Shown: positions 11,352 through 24,400 of the stretch, in pieces
Numbering within the stretch: position 1 is the first letter of the stretch
Layout: each line of letters begins with the position of its first letter
Source: Megamerina dolium
Lineage: Eukaryota; Arthropoda; Insecta; Diptera; Megamerinidae
Reading direction: 5' to 3'
Assembly (NCBI GenBank): GCA_963854835.1
Contig: OY978528.1
Location: 8,464,242-8,528,241 of the forward strand
Length of the DNA stretch: 64,000 nucleotides
The notes under the pieces: model-generated
What the model was told of the DNA's origin: nothing
Databases searched by the model: none
Seen by the model: the letters and a program-made list of their open reading frames with translations, nothing else
Position numbers and translations under genes: made by a program

Positions 11352-12185
11352 CAGAGTGATTTTTTAGCAACTTTCTTTTTGGCAAAACTGTTTTTGACAG
11401 CTCAGCTGTTTTCGTGTAACATGTTAATGTCAAACATCAGTTAGTTTGGTATATAATTTCACCATGAATCGACTTACAACGCGAACAACGGTTAAAAAAG
11501 TGCAAAATTGTGTTCAGCGACGAAGCTCATTTCTGATTGAATGGATATGTGAACAATCAAAAGAAGCATTGCAAGAATTGCCAATGCATCACGAAAAATA
11601 CACTGTTTGGTGTGGATTATGGGCCAGTGGCATCATTGGACCGTACTTTTTCAAGACGACGTGCGATGAATTCAAACTTTTTTAACCAAAATGGAACAGC
11701 TGGACTTGGCTGACATGTGGTTTCAACAAGACGGTGCTACATGCCACACAACACGCTAAACAATGGCCCAATTGAGAGGCGAGTTCGGTAAACAGTTTAT
11801 TTCACGTTTAAGGGCGGTCAATTGGCCGCCTAGATCGTGCGATTTAACTCCTTTAGACTATTTTTTGTGAGGCTATGTTAGGGGTCATGTCTATAACGAC
11901 AAGCTCTCGACGGTTGACGCACTAGAAGCCAATATTGAAGAATTTATTCGTGAGATACCGGCCGATAGAGAGGTTGGAGAGGTTGGTATGCCAAAATTGG
12001 ACCCAGCGTATGAGCCATTTGAGGAGCAGCCGCAGTCAACATTTACATACATGAAATCATCTTTAAACATTGAATTATATAGATCGTTCTATCGACTCAA
12101 ATAAAGATTTTATACATTTCTCTAAATTTTATGGGTTAATTTTTTTTTTAACTCTAATCCGAAGGCTCTTAAAAAAATCACCTTT
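11352..12185 (+). mobile_element. Rosa-type (DD41D) mariner relative, decayed and internally deleted
   Basis: The short ends CAGAGTGATTTTTTAG and the complement AGGTGATTTTTTTAAG flank the element next to TA. The ATG at 11464 starts MNRLTTRT, after which most of the DNA-binding domain is missing. Later fragments read KYTVWCGLWASGIIGPYFF, then LADMWFQQDGATCHT (second catalytic Asp) and WPPRSCDLTPLDYFL (third Asp). Counting along the degraded frame gives 41 residues between these two Asp, the spacing of the rosa group first described from Ceratitis. Stops at CHTTR* and DYFL* show that it is inactive. Confidence 0.75.
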
Positions 12186-12391
12186 TACACATGCTGAAGA
12201 TATGTGTACTAACGGTACAATTGACAATTTGTCACAATTATTCAGAGAATCCGATTCTTCTTTAATTTATTTATTATGTTCCCACAAATATGCCATTTCA
12301 AAATGATAACAATCAAAATAAATAATTAATAAATAATAAATAATTAAGAAATAATATAAAATAGAATGCATAGTTGAAAACTGAAAATGAC

Positions 12392-13580
12392 TTATTCCTT
12401 TAATTGTGGCATTCGAAAGATTTTTGCCTTTTTATCCTGAGACACGGTCAATGCAATGCATGCATGTGGATTATAATCGATATTATTGATAAAGCGTGTG
12501 TGTCCGTCTAATTTAAATATACGTGTAAACGTAAGAGCATAAATACCATAGATATTACCCTCCATTGTTGTTGCTGCTACGATCTCATCACTAATCCATA
12601 TCATTCTAAATATATGAACATAAAGTATTATACAAGGTGACTAAACAGCTAAACAGGTAACAGCTTACTTTGTAATGCCTTCACCCAAATTAGATACGAA
12701 CAGCAGCGCAAGTGGTTCATAGTTCCAAAAAGAAAATCTACCACTCATAGCGCCGATGGCTAACAATTTCGATTCATTTGATGACGAAAAAGCAAAATTT
12801 GGATATCTTCCATCCGTTTCTATTAATTTAATAGGGCCATCTTTTGTACAAAAAAGAACCGTACCTAGTACATAGAAAAAAAAAAAACAAATTGACACAA
12901 TTTAATGAAACAAATATCAAATATAAATACACAGATATATCCAACAAACCGTCAGAATCACCCGAAACGTACAACTTTGCATCCTGATCACAGGCTACAT
13001 CAGAAAGTTGTCTTTTAAGCATCATTGGATGATGTCTTGTTACCTGCATAATCACGGTTTTATTTTTTAGATCCCACAAATGGATAGAATGCGACTCAAA
13101 TATCACAAATAGTTTTTGATCATCTCTCGTCAATATACCATTCGTACAATTGGATCGGGGACCTATCAGAACTCTAAAAAAACCAAATGGCACCCGCCAT
13201 ATATATATGTCACCAGTGACACAACCAGCGATAAGTGCATCTTTAGATCGATACCAACACATCCAATTTATATCGGGTCCTGATATATCCATTACTTTAT
13301 GGCACAATCCACCATGTGCGGCATTTTCATCTATACGATAAAACAATATTCTACCATCAAAAGAAGCGATTGCCAAATAGTTGCCATTATGATTGAAAGA
13401 CAACAACGATTCAGTAGATTCGCCTCTCACGCAGAGTAATTCGTCTCCAGTTTGTGTATCCCATACATAGGTACAATTGTCTTCGTCACTAGTTGCTGCT
13501 ATCTGTAGTTCGGGATGTAATTTGCATTGGTTGATGGAGTTTGTGTGCTTTTCGAATGTTAACAATGCATCATCTCGCAT
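12392..13580 (-). CDS. AAMP/CG5114-like WD40-repeat protein, paralog B
   Basis: Three exons: 13580-12950, 12864-12669 and 12605-12392, phases 1 and 2, 346 aa from the first in-frame ATG (MRDDALLTFEKH). The blades include CTYVWDTQTGDEL, ILFYRI, IYIWRVPFG, IHLWDLKNKT and FSFWNYEP, and the protein ends KAKIFRMPQLKE. The frame stays open upstream of this ATG and encodes an acidic stretch (GELEGDDSDDS) like that of paralogs A and C, but no ATG precedes it in frame. The nearby ATG at 13654-13652 is in another frame. Either the N-terminus has been lost, an upstream exon exists, or there is a 1-base error. Donor 1 is the weaker GTTTGT. The role is presumed to be that of a WD40 scaffold. Confidence 0.8.
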
Positions 13581-14974
13581 TACGTAACATTTATTTGAAT
13601 CATCTGAATCATCCCCTTCCAATTCGCCTTTCTTATGTTTATGTGATGGACCATCTTTATTTATTTTATAATAAATATGTATATTGTATTGAAAATAAAA
13701 TGTTTATATTTGAAGAAATTGAAGAAATTCTTTAGAAATTCAATTACCATTTATCACATTCTGCTTCTGTTTCCTCTTCATCTTATTCCTTATTGGTTAT
13801 TATGTAGAGTAGCTCAAATATGGAAAAAATTATGTCATCGATTGAAACAAATTTGTACATCATTATTTTAACGGCATCTGATAGCTGACTGCATAATTCA
13901 AAAGTTATAGAACAATGTTAGTGTCGATAAAAAAAAGTGTTTATACTAAATCCACACGGAACACTTGTTGGGAGAAATTCGTTCTACAAGACAGATATTT
14001 AACGATGTAGCAAAAATGATACTGTGGAATTTGATGTTGTAAAATAGAAAAAAATAAAAATAATAATAAAACAATATGAAGTGCAAATGTTGACAATGAG
14101 AGCAACAGCTAATAATGTCCACTGTCAAATGAGTGAAATTCAATTTGCAATTTACGAACAATTCACCATTCACCAATTCACCATGATTAACTCTCAGCAT
14201 TATTTGGTGAGTTTTTACTCAACAAACAATTTTACTCATTTCACGAAGGTTCACACACTAATTTCGGTACATCTAAGAATGCAGTGAGTGCGGTACTACA
14301 TTGTACATTGTTTATCAAAGCAATTGCTTGTAAAATATTGTTTTGTTCTGTGGAATATTTGCTATCTCTGTTATAGAATTTCTTTGTACTCTTCTCTGCT
14401 TCTCTTCACCATTGACCTATAGAAAATTTAGAATCAATTTAGAAAGGAAATTGTATAGCCTTGAAAATGGTTCTAAATTTGTTTATAGGTCAATAGTTAT
14501 TTTCGAAATAAAAATCGGTTTTTGAAAAAAATATTTTTTTTTTAAATTTTCTATTTTGATCATAATTTTTAAAGTAGTCAAAATAGGCTATAAAAATTGG
14601 GTTTTTTGAAATTTGACCTTAAGTCTTATATGGGCGTTAACTAGAAACAATTTTTGTTTTTTTATATTCACAAAAATAGGCTCTATACGAAAAACCATTT
14701 TCTTTTTTCTTTTTGTTTTCCTTTAAGTGGGCTTATTCTGCACGTATGCCATGAGCCCTCTTACATTAAATAAGACTGAATGTTTTGTTTTATTTTGCAA
14801 ATGCTTTCAAGCAGACCTCTAATATGTAAGTACGTAGGAAAGTATAGATGAATCAGCGGTGTTTTGAATAAAAATATATGTATTTTTTTGTTTTAGCAAA
14901 AATAATTTTTAGCTTTTAGCTCGATTTAGTCTAGCATTTTTCCAATTATTTCAATACTTCCAATTAATATATTT
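13581..14974. other. 5' flank of paralog B; no gene seen
   Basis: Contains the open acidic frame described under paralog B (to about 13690). A motif ACGGCATCTGATAGC at 13870-13884 matches ACGGCATCTAATAGC at 9429-9443, at a comparable position upstream of paralog A. The rest is AT-rich with no convincing frame. Confidence 0.45.
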
Positions 14975-15835
14975 TTTCAAAGTACTCAAAACAGGCGTTT
15001 GTTTCAGCGATGATCTCTTTAATCGACTCAACTTTCTTATCGCCGAGCCATTTCTTTAGGTTTGGAGACAGAAAATAATCACAATGCTCTAAATCTGGAG
15101 AATATGCTGGATGGGGTAGGTTAGGTTAGGTTATGTGTTGTGCGTGTTAAATTTGGAGAGCATTAGAAGGGACCTTATGAGAACTTATATAAGTCGGTTC
15201 CGAACGGCAGAACCCTTGTGACATCACTTTAACTTAGTTTTGCCTCAGAGCTCATTTAAGAAGCATTTTTGACAAATTATTACCGTTCGAATGAAAAATC
15301 CTTTCGATATTAAATTTTGTTATGCTTCAACCGGGGATTGAACCCACGACCTACAGATCAGAAGGACAAGCACTAACTACTGAGCTACGGCACACAATTT
15401 GATGGGGTAGCAGTTGGTTCCATGTTTCGTCCAAGGTTACGAAAAATTCTTTCGGATTGCGATTAAACATCGCCCAACAGTCTTTTGAAGTGGTCGCACG
15501 ATTGCATTTGTTCTCAATTGTTAGCAAACGCAACAGCCCTCTTGCGGATAGCTTTTTCATATGCAAATATTCATGTGCCTTACTCACCCTAGATAACACA
15601 CGCAGATTTTCAGATCGTCCAATATCATTACGTGGATTTTGAACGACGATTTATGTCGATTTTTGACGACACTTTTTAAGCGACCTGAACATTCGGCATC
15701 ACCTACGCTGGTACAATCACAACAGAATTCAGTAAACCTCGTCTCAACCGGGTGCCTAATCTCCATAGTATTTATGAAACTCTTTCTTGATTTCGGTGAT
15801 GGTTCTTTTATGCTTGATTAGCACACGAAATTCTT
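14975..15835 (-). mobile_element. Decayed mariner (another family), split by a SINE
   Basis: Minus-strand fragments in order: GDAECSGRLKSV, then KAHEYLHMKKLSARGLLRLL, then AMFNRNPKEFFVTLDETWNQLLPH (first catalytic Asp), and after the SINE AYSPDLEHCDYFLSPNLKKWLGDK (third catalytic block). The segment carrying the second catalytic Asp is absent, so it was deleted before the SINE inserted. Many stops and frameshifts are present. No terminal repeats were identified, so the ends are approximate. Confidence 0.75.
15120..15400 (-). mobile_element. tRNA-derived SINE with perfect 10-bp target duplication
   Basis: On the minus strand the element starts AAATTGTGTGCC and enters a tRNA-like head (15392-15331) with an A box (TAGCTCAGTAGTTAGTG) and a B box (GGTTCAATCCC), the internal promoter of RNA polymerase III. 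A unique body of about 190 bp follows, then a tail of CCTAA-type pentamers (GGTTAGGTTAGGTTA on the plus strand, 15118-15132). Identical GATGGGGTAG copies at 15110-15119 and 15401-15410 are the target-site duplication, placing the insertion inside the dead mariner. The element is 281 bp. The partner LINE is unknown. Confidence 0.85.
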
Positions 15836-16917
15836 TTTCTTTTATAATTTTGAGCATATGAACCTTAATTGTTTAAAAAATTGTTCAAACAAAATGATTT
15901 AAAATCATTTGTAGAATAAATCTCAATTATATATTTTGTATATGAAAATATTTTCACAAAAATTTATTTACTTCTTATTGCTTCATAATTATGAAAATTG
16001 TACAAATAATTTCATTTATTATCATATTTCTTTAAATATTAATATTATATAAATAACAATTAATTAATAATTAATTTAATTATTAAAAATGTTTGTGTAT
16101 ATATAGATTGTAGATATCTCCTGATTCTATCTGATTCTCCGTAGAAAAATGACTAACAATAAATTGTGACTGAATTGTCATAATAACTGTGCGCCTGCTC
16201 CATATAGCTGTTATAAAAACTATTAAAAATATTTTCATATTTCATAGATAAATGTAAATAATTTGGAGAAATATATATTCTTATTAATTTCTTCGAGTGA
16301 GGTTAATTGTGGGGGTCTTTTATATGCTTAAATTTAAAACAAATTTATATTATATTTTGCATGTTTATCGATTAACTAATTACAACAAAAAAATTATTGT
16401 AATAACGTAATATATTATTTACACTATTTTTTTTTTTTTGCGAAAAAAAAGTGGAAATTTACTTAAATTATTAAAAAAAAAAATGTATCCAAAAGCAAAA
16501 TTATTTCTAGATAAAGTAATTTATGTCTTTTTTTTTTTTTGTATTACAATTTTGTTAAATTTATATCATTCGAATGAGTAGCTATGTGTTGCAATAAATT
16601 GATAAAGTAACATTGAATTTATATTCGTATTCTAGATATATTTTAACAGTTGTATTGTATCAAAATGTATAGCATAAAAAATATGCTGCTTTCTACTCTT
16701 ATCATCACTTGTCATCATTCATTTGTCATTGTTATTTTTTCGAGTCTATAAAGGCACAAATTTTTAGCTACTATTTCCCTAATTCGGTTTTTTGGAGGAA
16801 TATTTGTTGTTGTTGTTGTTATTGTTTTTGATTTTAATGAATAACGAATAATCTCTATTGATCTCTCTCTCTCTCTCGCTCTCGCTTTCTTTCTTTGTCA
16901 TATTGGTTGTAATTCAT
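15836..16917. other. 3' flank / 3' UTR of the SLC7 transporter gene
   Basis: Very AT-rich DNA downstream of the minus-strand stop at 16918. The interval holds several T and A runs and a (CT)n run at about 16863-16885 close to the stop. No open frame of note. The 3' UTR of the transporter probably extends into it, but no polyadenylation site can be chosen with confidence. Confidence 0.5.
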
Positions 16918-19900
16918 TTAATCGAATTTCTCTTGATTTGGCATACAAATGAAAAATTTCGAACACCACATATTAATCGATTGCGATACATTCGTAAGCC
17001 ATTGGACAGGACGATGTATGGTCATATAATACATGGGAATGCCTGAGAGTATAATTGCTGTGCCGACACCCACTTCAACTGGTGATTGAAAGAATGATGA
17101 GATCACAAGAAATAGACAAATGATTAAATAGAGAACAGGCAGCAACAGGTTAACACGTATGGGACGTTCCGTTTTCGGTTGTTTGTAGCGCAACCATAGT
17201 AGACCCGTCACAGAGATGAGTGTAAAGAGAGCCTCCACATAGCTGACATAGTTGATTAATGAATAGACATCCTTGATGAAGAGTAGCACCAATGAGAGAA
17301 CACACTGCAAGAGAAATGGAATAGAAATTAAAATACAAATTCAAATATGCTCATATGTATAATAAATATAATTACCAAAAATATCAATGATGGTATCGGT
17401 GTTAGACAATTGATATTGATGAGTGAAATGGCCGCTGGTAAATGTCCATTACGTGCGCCCACAAAAAAGAGACGTGACGAAGCAAAGATGGCCCCGTTCA
17501 ATGAACCAAATGTCGAGCATGCAACAAAAAATGGCATCAACCATGCCATAAAACCCAATAGTTTATCGCCAAATGTCACAGCGACCGCTTCCGATGAGAG
17601 AATCTCCTCCGTTGAGAGCACCGAAAAATATGCAACATTTGTGATGACATAAATCAATGTAACCACTGGCATTGATATACAAATTGCTTTTGGTAAATTC
17701 TTATAGGGATCTTTCAATTCTTCTGTGACAAAATTTAAATAATTCCAACCCGAATACGAGAAGAGACCATTATAAAATGCTAATGCTATAAAACCGGGAG
17801 TTGTAAATGTACCACGCATCGGTTCATCCCAGTGCTCAGTATTGCCACTGAGTAAATACCAAGCACCAGCGGCAACTATCACCAATAGTGCGAAGACTTT
17901 GGTGCCCGTAAATATGTCTGTGACACGTGTCACCCATTTAACATTGTAACAATTGATCACAGTCAGCACACCTATAAGGAAAAACAAAAATTTTATTTCA
18001 TTTATAAACAATAAATATGATTTATAGATTACATACATGTCATAACAGCCGCAAGCAATTGTACAGCCGCTATTGGTGCATCACATGATGGCCAAAATGG
18101 TTGCAATAAATATTGTGCAAATGTTAATGCCGTAATTGCATTACCCGTTGGCACAAGAATAAGCAATGCCACCCAAAGGTATAGGAATGCCGGCAGTGGT
18201 CCAAATGCTTCACCAATATATGCATAATCACCACCAGATTTTGGTATCATTGTACCTAAAAATGAGATAGAGAAAAAAAAAAATAAAAAAAATTATTAGT
18301 TTGCATAAAATTCCATATTAAAAATGTTAAAATCGAATGAAGTTGAAATACTCAAATCAAATTAAAAAAAAAGTTTTCACCACAGTGGTGAAAACCCTTG
18401 GCTGAACTTCTCTTCAACATTTATTGAGTATACTAAATTGAATAGGATTTGAAATGCGACTTTATGGTGGATTATAAATTTACATGGCAAATGTTGTTGT
18501 CCTGCTTAAAGTATTCCATGAGTTGTGACGGTTTCTAATTGTGAAAATTCAAATTCCATGAAAATATTTCAACATTAGTTCAAGATTGAACGTAGCATAG
18601 TTGATCATAAACGTGCAATTCTTTCAATAAATTTTTGAAATTCTCTCAAATGACGCTCATGTAGCAATGCTGCATAGTGAAGAACAGAATAAAAGAAATG
18701 CAATAATCGTCTGTCTACTGCAAGATAACAAACAACAAAAGTGAAGCGCATTTGAAGCAATAAACGATGAAAAACATTCTTTATAAATATGTATTACAAA
18801 TGCAACAACACTAACAATGTGCGTTCATAATAATTTCACATTATTGACTCTCTCACTCTCTTCCTCTCTATTATTCTATATGCCAATGGCTGGCAATTGA
18901 GTGAAATTATTTGACATTTCATGGCATTCGGCATTTTGTTATTTCGATTCTGTTTGCCATAGAGAAAAGATTGACGAAAATTATTTTTAATATATAATTG
19001 TAGAAAAATGGTATGTATTTGTGCTTGTAATAAGAAATATTTGTACATTCTATTAATTTGAATTATTTAATTTCGTATTTTGTGCGTGTAATTAGAAGAA
19101 TAGAAACTCCATTGTTTCGACGAGTAGTGTCAATCGTGGCAAAAAGAAACGAGTTCGTAAAATTATGGCAGAATGGACGTTTGCACAAACAGAAAAACTT
19201 ATTGGTGCCGTACGAAGCAGAGAAGGTTTATGGAATGTTGATTGCTCAGAGTACAAAGAGAGAAAAGTGCGTGATGTATTGTGGAAAGAGGTTTCACATG
19301 AATTGGGCTTAGCACGAAGTGAAGTTGCAGCAAAATGGAATAGTTTGCGTTCGTCTTTTCGTGTAATTTACATGCATAAATATATACATTATTAATATTA
19401 AATATATAATCCAATTGATTGCAGGTAGTTTTCAACAAAACACTGGCAAATAGAGAAGAAGGCCGCCAGATTGAAATAAATGAACTGCATAAAGCATTGA
19501 TGTTTTTAGAGCCCACATTAATTGTAAAAGAGTTGCCCGCCGCCAAGAAAATATCTAAAGTAATTATATTTTGTGTAGTTTCAATAACAATAATTGTATA
19601 TCGCATATGATTCAATTTTAGATAGAGTTGATCACATCGAATTCATCCGATCATCATAGGCAGATGATAGAAGAAGCAGAAGAATCCGATTTGGATATTG
19701 GACAATTGTTGCCATCACCAAAAGCACAAATATCAAAACGACGCCGTATGGAAACACGAAGTGAAGATGAAGACGAAACACAATCATATGGGCAACAATT
19801 CGTTGAGACAACTATGCGTGAACCGCAGAGACATGATATTTGGGATGACATTGGACATTTTATAGCGGCAAATGGTCGTGAATGGTCATCAGTTAATCCA

Positions 19901-21449
19901 AGATTGGCAAGTAAATTTAGAACAGCGCTGTATAAAGTTGTTGCCGATTGTCAAGTGAAACTAGAAGAGACGGTAAACATAATAAGACTTATTTTTCCAA
20001 TAAAGTTACTTTAATTAATGTTTAATATGATTTCATTTTTTTTTCAGGATTATGGTACATAAATGTTATCAAAAACTGTATTATTAATTTTGTATTTGTT
20101 GTATTAGATATATGTATAAGTACAATTTTTGATTAAAATTTTTTATTAGCATTAAAATTAGCTTTTTTTTTGCGTATTTAGGTTGTTATTCTTTTGTACA
20201 CTACATTATTGTGTCATCCTAAAAATATGCTACCCATTTTGAATAATTATTTATTTAAATATGTACAAATTTAAATTGTTAAAAACTAAAGGAGAGGAAA
20301 TATATTTTTGATAAATGATAGGTGCGAATTTTGTTCGAACATTTCTGACTACAATCTCGATATTGTCTAAAATTATGGATAGCACTATATTCTGTTCGCC
20401 AAAATTAAAAATGAATTAAATTCATCAGAGCAAACTATATGTCCAAATTTTTTTATTTATTTACGATACCCAATGTGAAAACAACAACAAATAAAATTTA
20501 GGTACTGTAAGTATTGATAAGGATCCAAATATGTCTGTTCACGATAGTATTCAATAAATTGGACTTTGTCTATTAACTTGTTCTTTTAAAATGGACAATT
20601 TTATGTGATTCAAGGTCTATAGCCACAAGACCTTGAAAGAATTTTGGTTATGATGCTATATCGCAAACTACTTTAGTTTTAGTTTTAGATAACAAAAAAT
20701 TGTTTTGTTTATTTGTTTGAAATTCGAGAACTTGCAGTTACGGTGAAAGCTGTGACGTCAACAGTCTTCTACTAATTCACATACAAATTCTTCTTGTCAA
20801 GAACAATGTGAAAGAGCCATCTTTTCAGCAGTTCCATCAAGTTTTTTTTTTCCAAATTTTGTACAACAATTGAATTGAATCTTTGTTGTCAGCGATTTAT
20901 TTATTTTTTTTTTTATTTATATGAAAAAAAAGCAGTATCGTTTGATTCTAAATATGTTAAAATTGCACCAAAAACTAGAACCGATACCTGGGCAGTTATT
21001 GTTTATGGTCAGATCTTCTTCTATTTTTCTGTAGGGGAATCCCCTTAAAGGGGGGAGACTGGTGGTAAATATGTTCGAAGGAAATGTTGAGGGGAACAAA
21101 TTATTGGTGACCGGTCATACATGTGGGGAGACGCTTTTCAAATCATACAATTTTTCGAACTTCTCAAATTAGCTCATTGGTTTAGAAAGATGTCTCTGGA
21201 AGCGAATCATTTTTATTTTAAATATGAATTTAATGTAATCTACGCCATCATCACAATTTATCACGGACTTATCAGCCCTCTGGCATTGTTAAAGCATGTA
21301 CGACGTATTCCCATTACACAATGCAGACGATTATGTAGATTTCTTAGAATTTGTGTTCTAAATACATATGTATTTAGCTTTGATTTACTTCTATTCTATT
21401 TTTTTGTTCTTTTTTTTTGGTCCATTTAAAAAATGTAAAGCCAGCATAC

Positions 21450-21481
<32 letters not shown>

Positions 21482-24400
21482 TGTACGATAAATGAAATTA
21501 AATAAACTCAATTTCCTACATATTGCAATGATAATGAAGTGAACATTGCGATATGATGACATCTTATTGGATTTGAAGAGACAAATAACATACAAAAAAA
21601 ATTAAATAATATACATTATATTACCATATTAAGTAGGAAAGAATAAGAAAAGGAATTCTATTGTATTCGAATTTGTTTTTTCAACTGGACATTATTTGAG
21701 CTACTGCTGCAGCTTTTATACATATATACATCTGCCATTTGTACAATTGAGCATTGAGTTCGCATGTGTTTTATACACAAGCACGCAAGGCCACATTTAT
21801 AAACATCATACATTTATTCTATTTGGGGGTTGAATAGCTTTTTTCAATGACAGCAACTGCTTTTTGCTGCCATGCATTACTGAGTGTATTTAATTGTATT
21901 TACAAGTAGCAAGCATATTCTGTATTTTTTGGCGGGAACTTCCACTTCATTGAAATGTGTACATATATATATGTATAGTACACTAAATGATCTTGATTAT
22001 GATGATGATGATGATGATTGCCTATTGTTATTCAATTTCTAACTTGAATATTCTTCTTTTTTTTTAATAATTTTATTAAAATTATTTTTATTTTTTATTT
22101 TTTCATTCAACAACAATAATGTTTATCATGAATTTCAATAAGAATTATATGCAAATTTAACATCATTCATTGAAATTAATTTGTTTTATTGAATTATTTA
22201 TAAAAAGCAATAAGTATCACTTGAATAAAGTGGTCAATCTGAAGTAAATTGAATTATTTAAAAGTGAAATAAGATGTTATATTAAAAATTTGAGACTCGA
22301 TATTTTTATTTTGTAAAAAATTATAAAAATGGCCTTACTACAATCGGCTTTGACAGACCATTTTATATGGAATCTACATTAAATTGTGAACGTGGATCGC
22401 TCATTTTCTTCTAAATTATTTTCCCATTATAAATGTACTTGTCAAATATGATTTTCCATCAGAATAATGCTGACCCGATCAAAATTTGTCAGAACTTTGG
22501 TTGAGAATTAATTTTTTTGCATCCTCTATAAACCCTTGATCGACTATTAATTATTTTTTGAGCCATCTATACCTGCAAAAAAGTAATTGAAAGGAAATGG
22601 GATCTCAAACCAAAACTTACTTTGTGGATGAACAAAGCGGTTGTATGTCCAATTTTATGGTATAGCTCGGTTGTTCGGTGGAAAGCTTTGAAAAAGGCCT
22701 AAACCATTAATAAACTTGGCAGTATTCAAAGGTCAGCATGTCCAGCGACAGTCGGAGCTATAAAGTCGTGTCCCGGGGATGCTCTTAATGTTCTGAAACA
22801 CATGCTTCCTATTGATCTATACATAACGAAAACGCCAACCATGATCGCAGTGAGGCTAAAGGAAGCGGGAAGGAGAGAACTTACGGCCATGGATGCATAT
22901 TAACAAGAGAAACACAATATGCGATTAACAAGACCGATTACAGCATCCCGAAGATGAATTTCAATAGGAACTTCACAGTAGTTTTTCCTTCGAGGAACGA
23001 CTGGACTAAGGGATTTTTGTTAATCAGTTTCGACCGAATGGATTGTGGTGTTGGGGCAGGTATATATTCCGAGAAAAGTGGACTAGTCTGTGCGAGTTCC
23101 TAATCTGTCTGGCGTATTCCAGGCGGAAGTGTTTGCAATTCGAGAAGCTTGTAGGTTACTAATCGCAGACTTCAGATTCAAGCACAACACAGCTATAGAA
23201 TCGGACAGCCAAGCTGCAATTAGGCCTTGAATTCAGCAAGCAGCTATATCCTCCTTCCTAGAGGAACAAAGCACAAGGAGTCTCAATACACTCAGAGAAT
23301 GGCACAACGTTTCACTGATCTGGGTTCCGGGATACCGGAACATAGAAGGAAACGAAAAAGCCGATGAACTGGCAAGAAGCGGATCTATCATGCAAGAGGC
23401 TCTTGCAGAACCGATGTTCATATCGCTAAGTATAGCTAAAAGGGTTATCAATACAAAAATACCTACAAATAGCCGATTGCGGGTGCAAAAGTCTCACAAA
23501 GTGTAAGACTAGTAGATCACTATGGCCTATATACAATCCTAAACAAACGACACTACTGATAAACACGAACCGAAAAGTCGTCTCTACACTGATGGCAGTC
23601 ATTAGTGGTTTCTGGCTCATCGGAGAATAGGCGGTCAAAATGGGGATGTCCCACAACGATTTCTGTCACAGTTGGAACCAAATGGAAGAAAAGGCAACGG
23701 GCTTCCACTTCCTTTGTAAATGCCCTGCCCTTTGAAAGCTGAGAATGAACACCCTAGGTAAATCACTCTTTAATAACATCGAGGAGTTGCCGGAAATCAG
23801 CGCATCAGCGACCTCCTGAGGTTTCTAAACATTACGAACTGGATCTAACCGTGCTGACCACACAAACAACCTAACGAACAGTTGGAAGCGAGGATGTAGT
23901 AACAGAATGGTGCTGCTCTTGGAGGAGCTATTTGGACTTGTGAATGAGTCACCACTTCAACCAACCAACTATTTATTTCGATCAGATCAGAACTCTCATA
24001 GTGATATTGAGTGATAGAGTTTTTGACATCGAAAATAGGGAGATGAAATTATAGGCTTAATATAGGAAAATGCTGTCGGAAAAAATGACATATTCTCTTG
24101 TCTATCGTATTTGGTTGAATACATGTATTACAAATATGAAAAGAGTCGACTTTAATTGGTAGAAGAAAAAAAAAAAACGAAAATACTTTTTTGATCATCA
24201 AATATAATACAGGCTTATATGTATTCATATACATATTTACCTACATACATATGTATATTAAATATTATTTCATATACAAAATTTTGTATTTATTTAAATA
24301 GCCGTTTAATGGAATATTTATTAGAGAATACCACAAATAAAAATTCTATACATAACCTTCACTTATGTAAATACAAAACATATATGTATGTATCAACATT

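Noticed and set aside
15115..15133. TTAGG telomere repeat tract
   Set aside because: Only about three units, and they lie exactly at the tail of a SINE with target duplications, so not an interstitial telomere.
15331..15392. Functional tRNA gene on the minus strand
   Set aside because: A and B boxes are present, but the acceptor ends do not pair convincingly and the sequence is part of a SINE with target duplications.
23233..23656. Minus-strand open frames of 70-76 codons
   Set aside because: They are antisense to the LINE RNase H region read on the plus strand.
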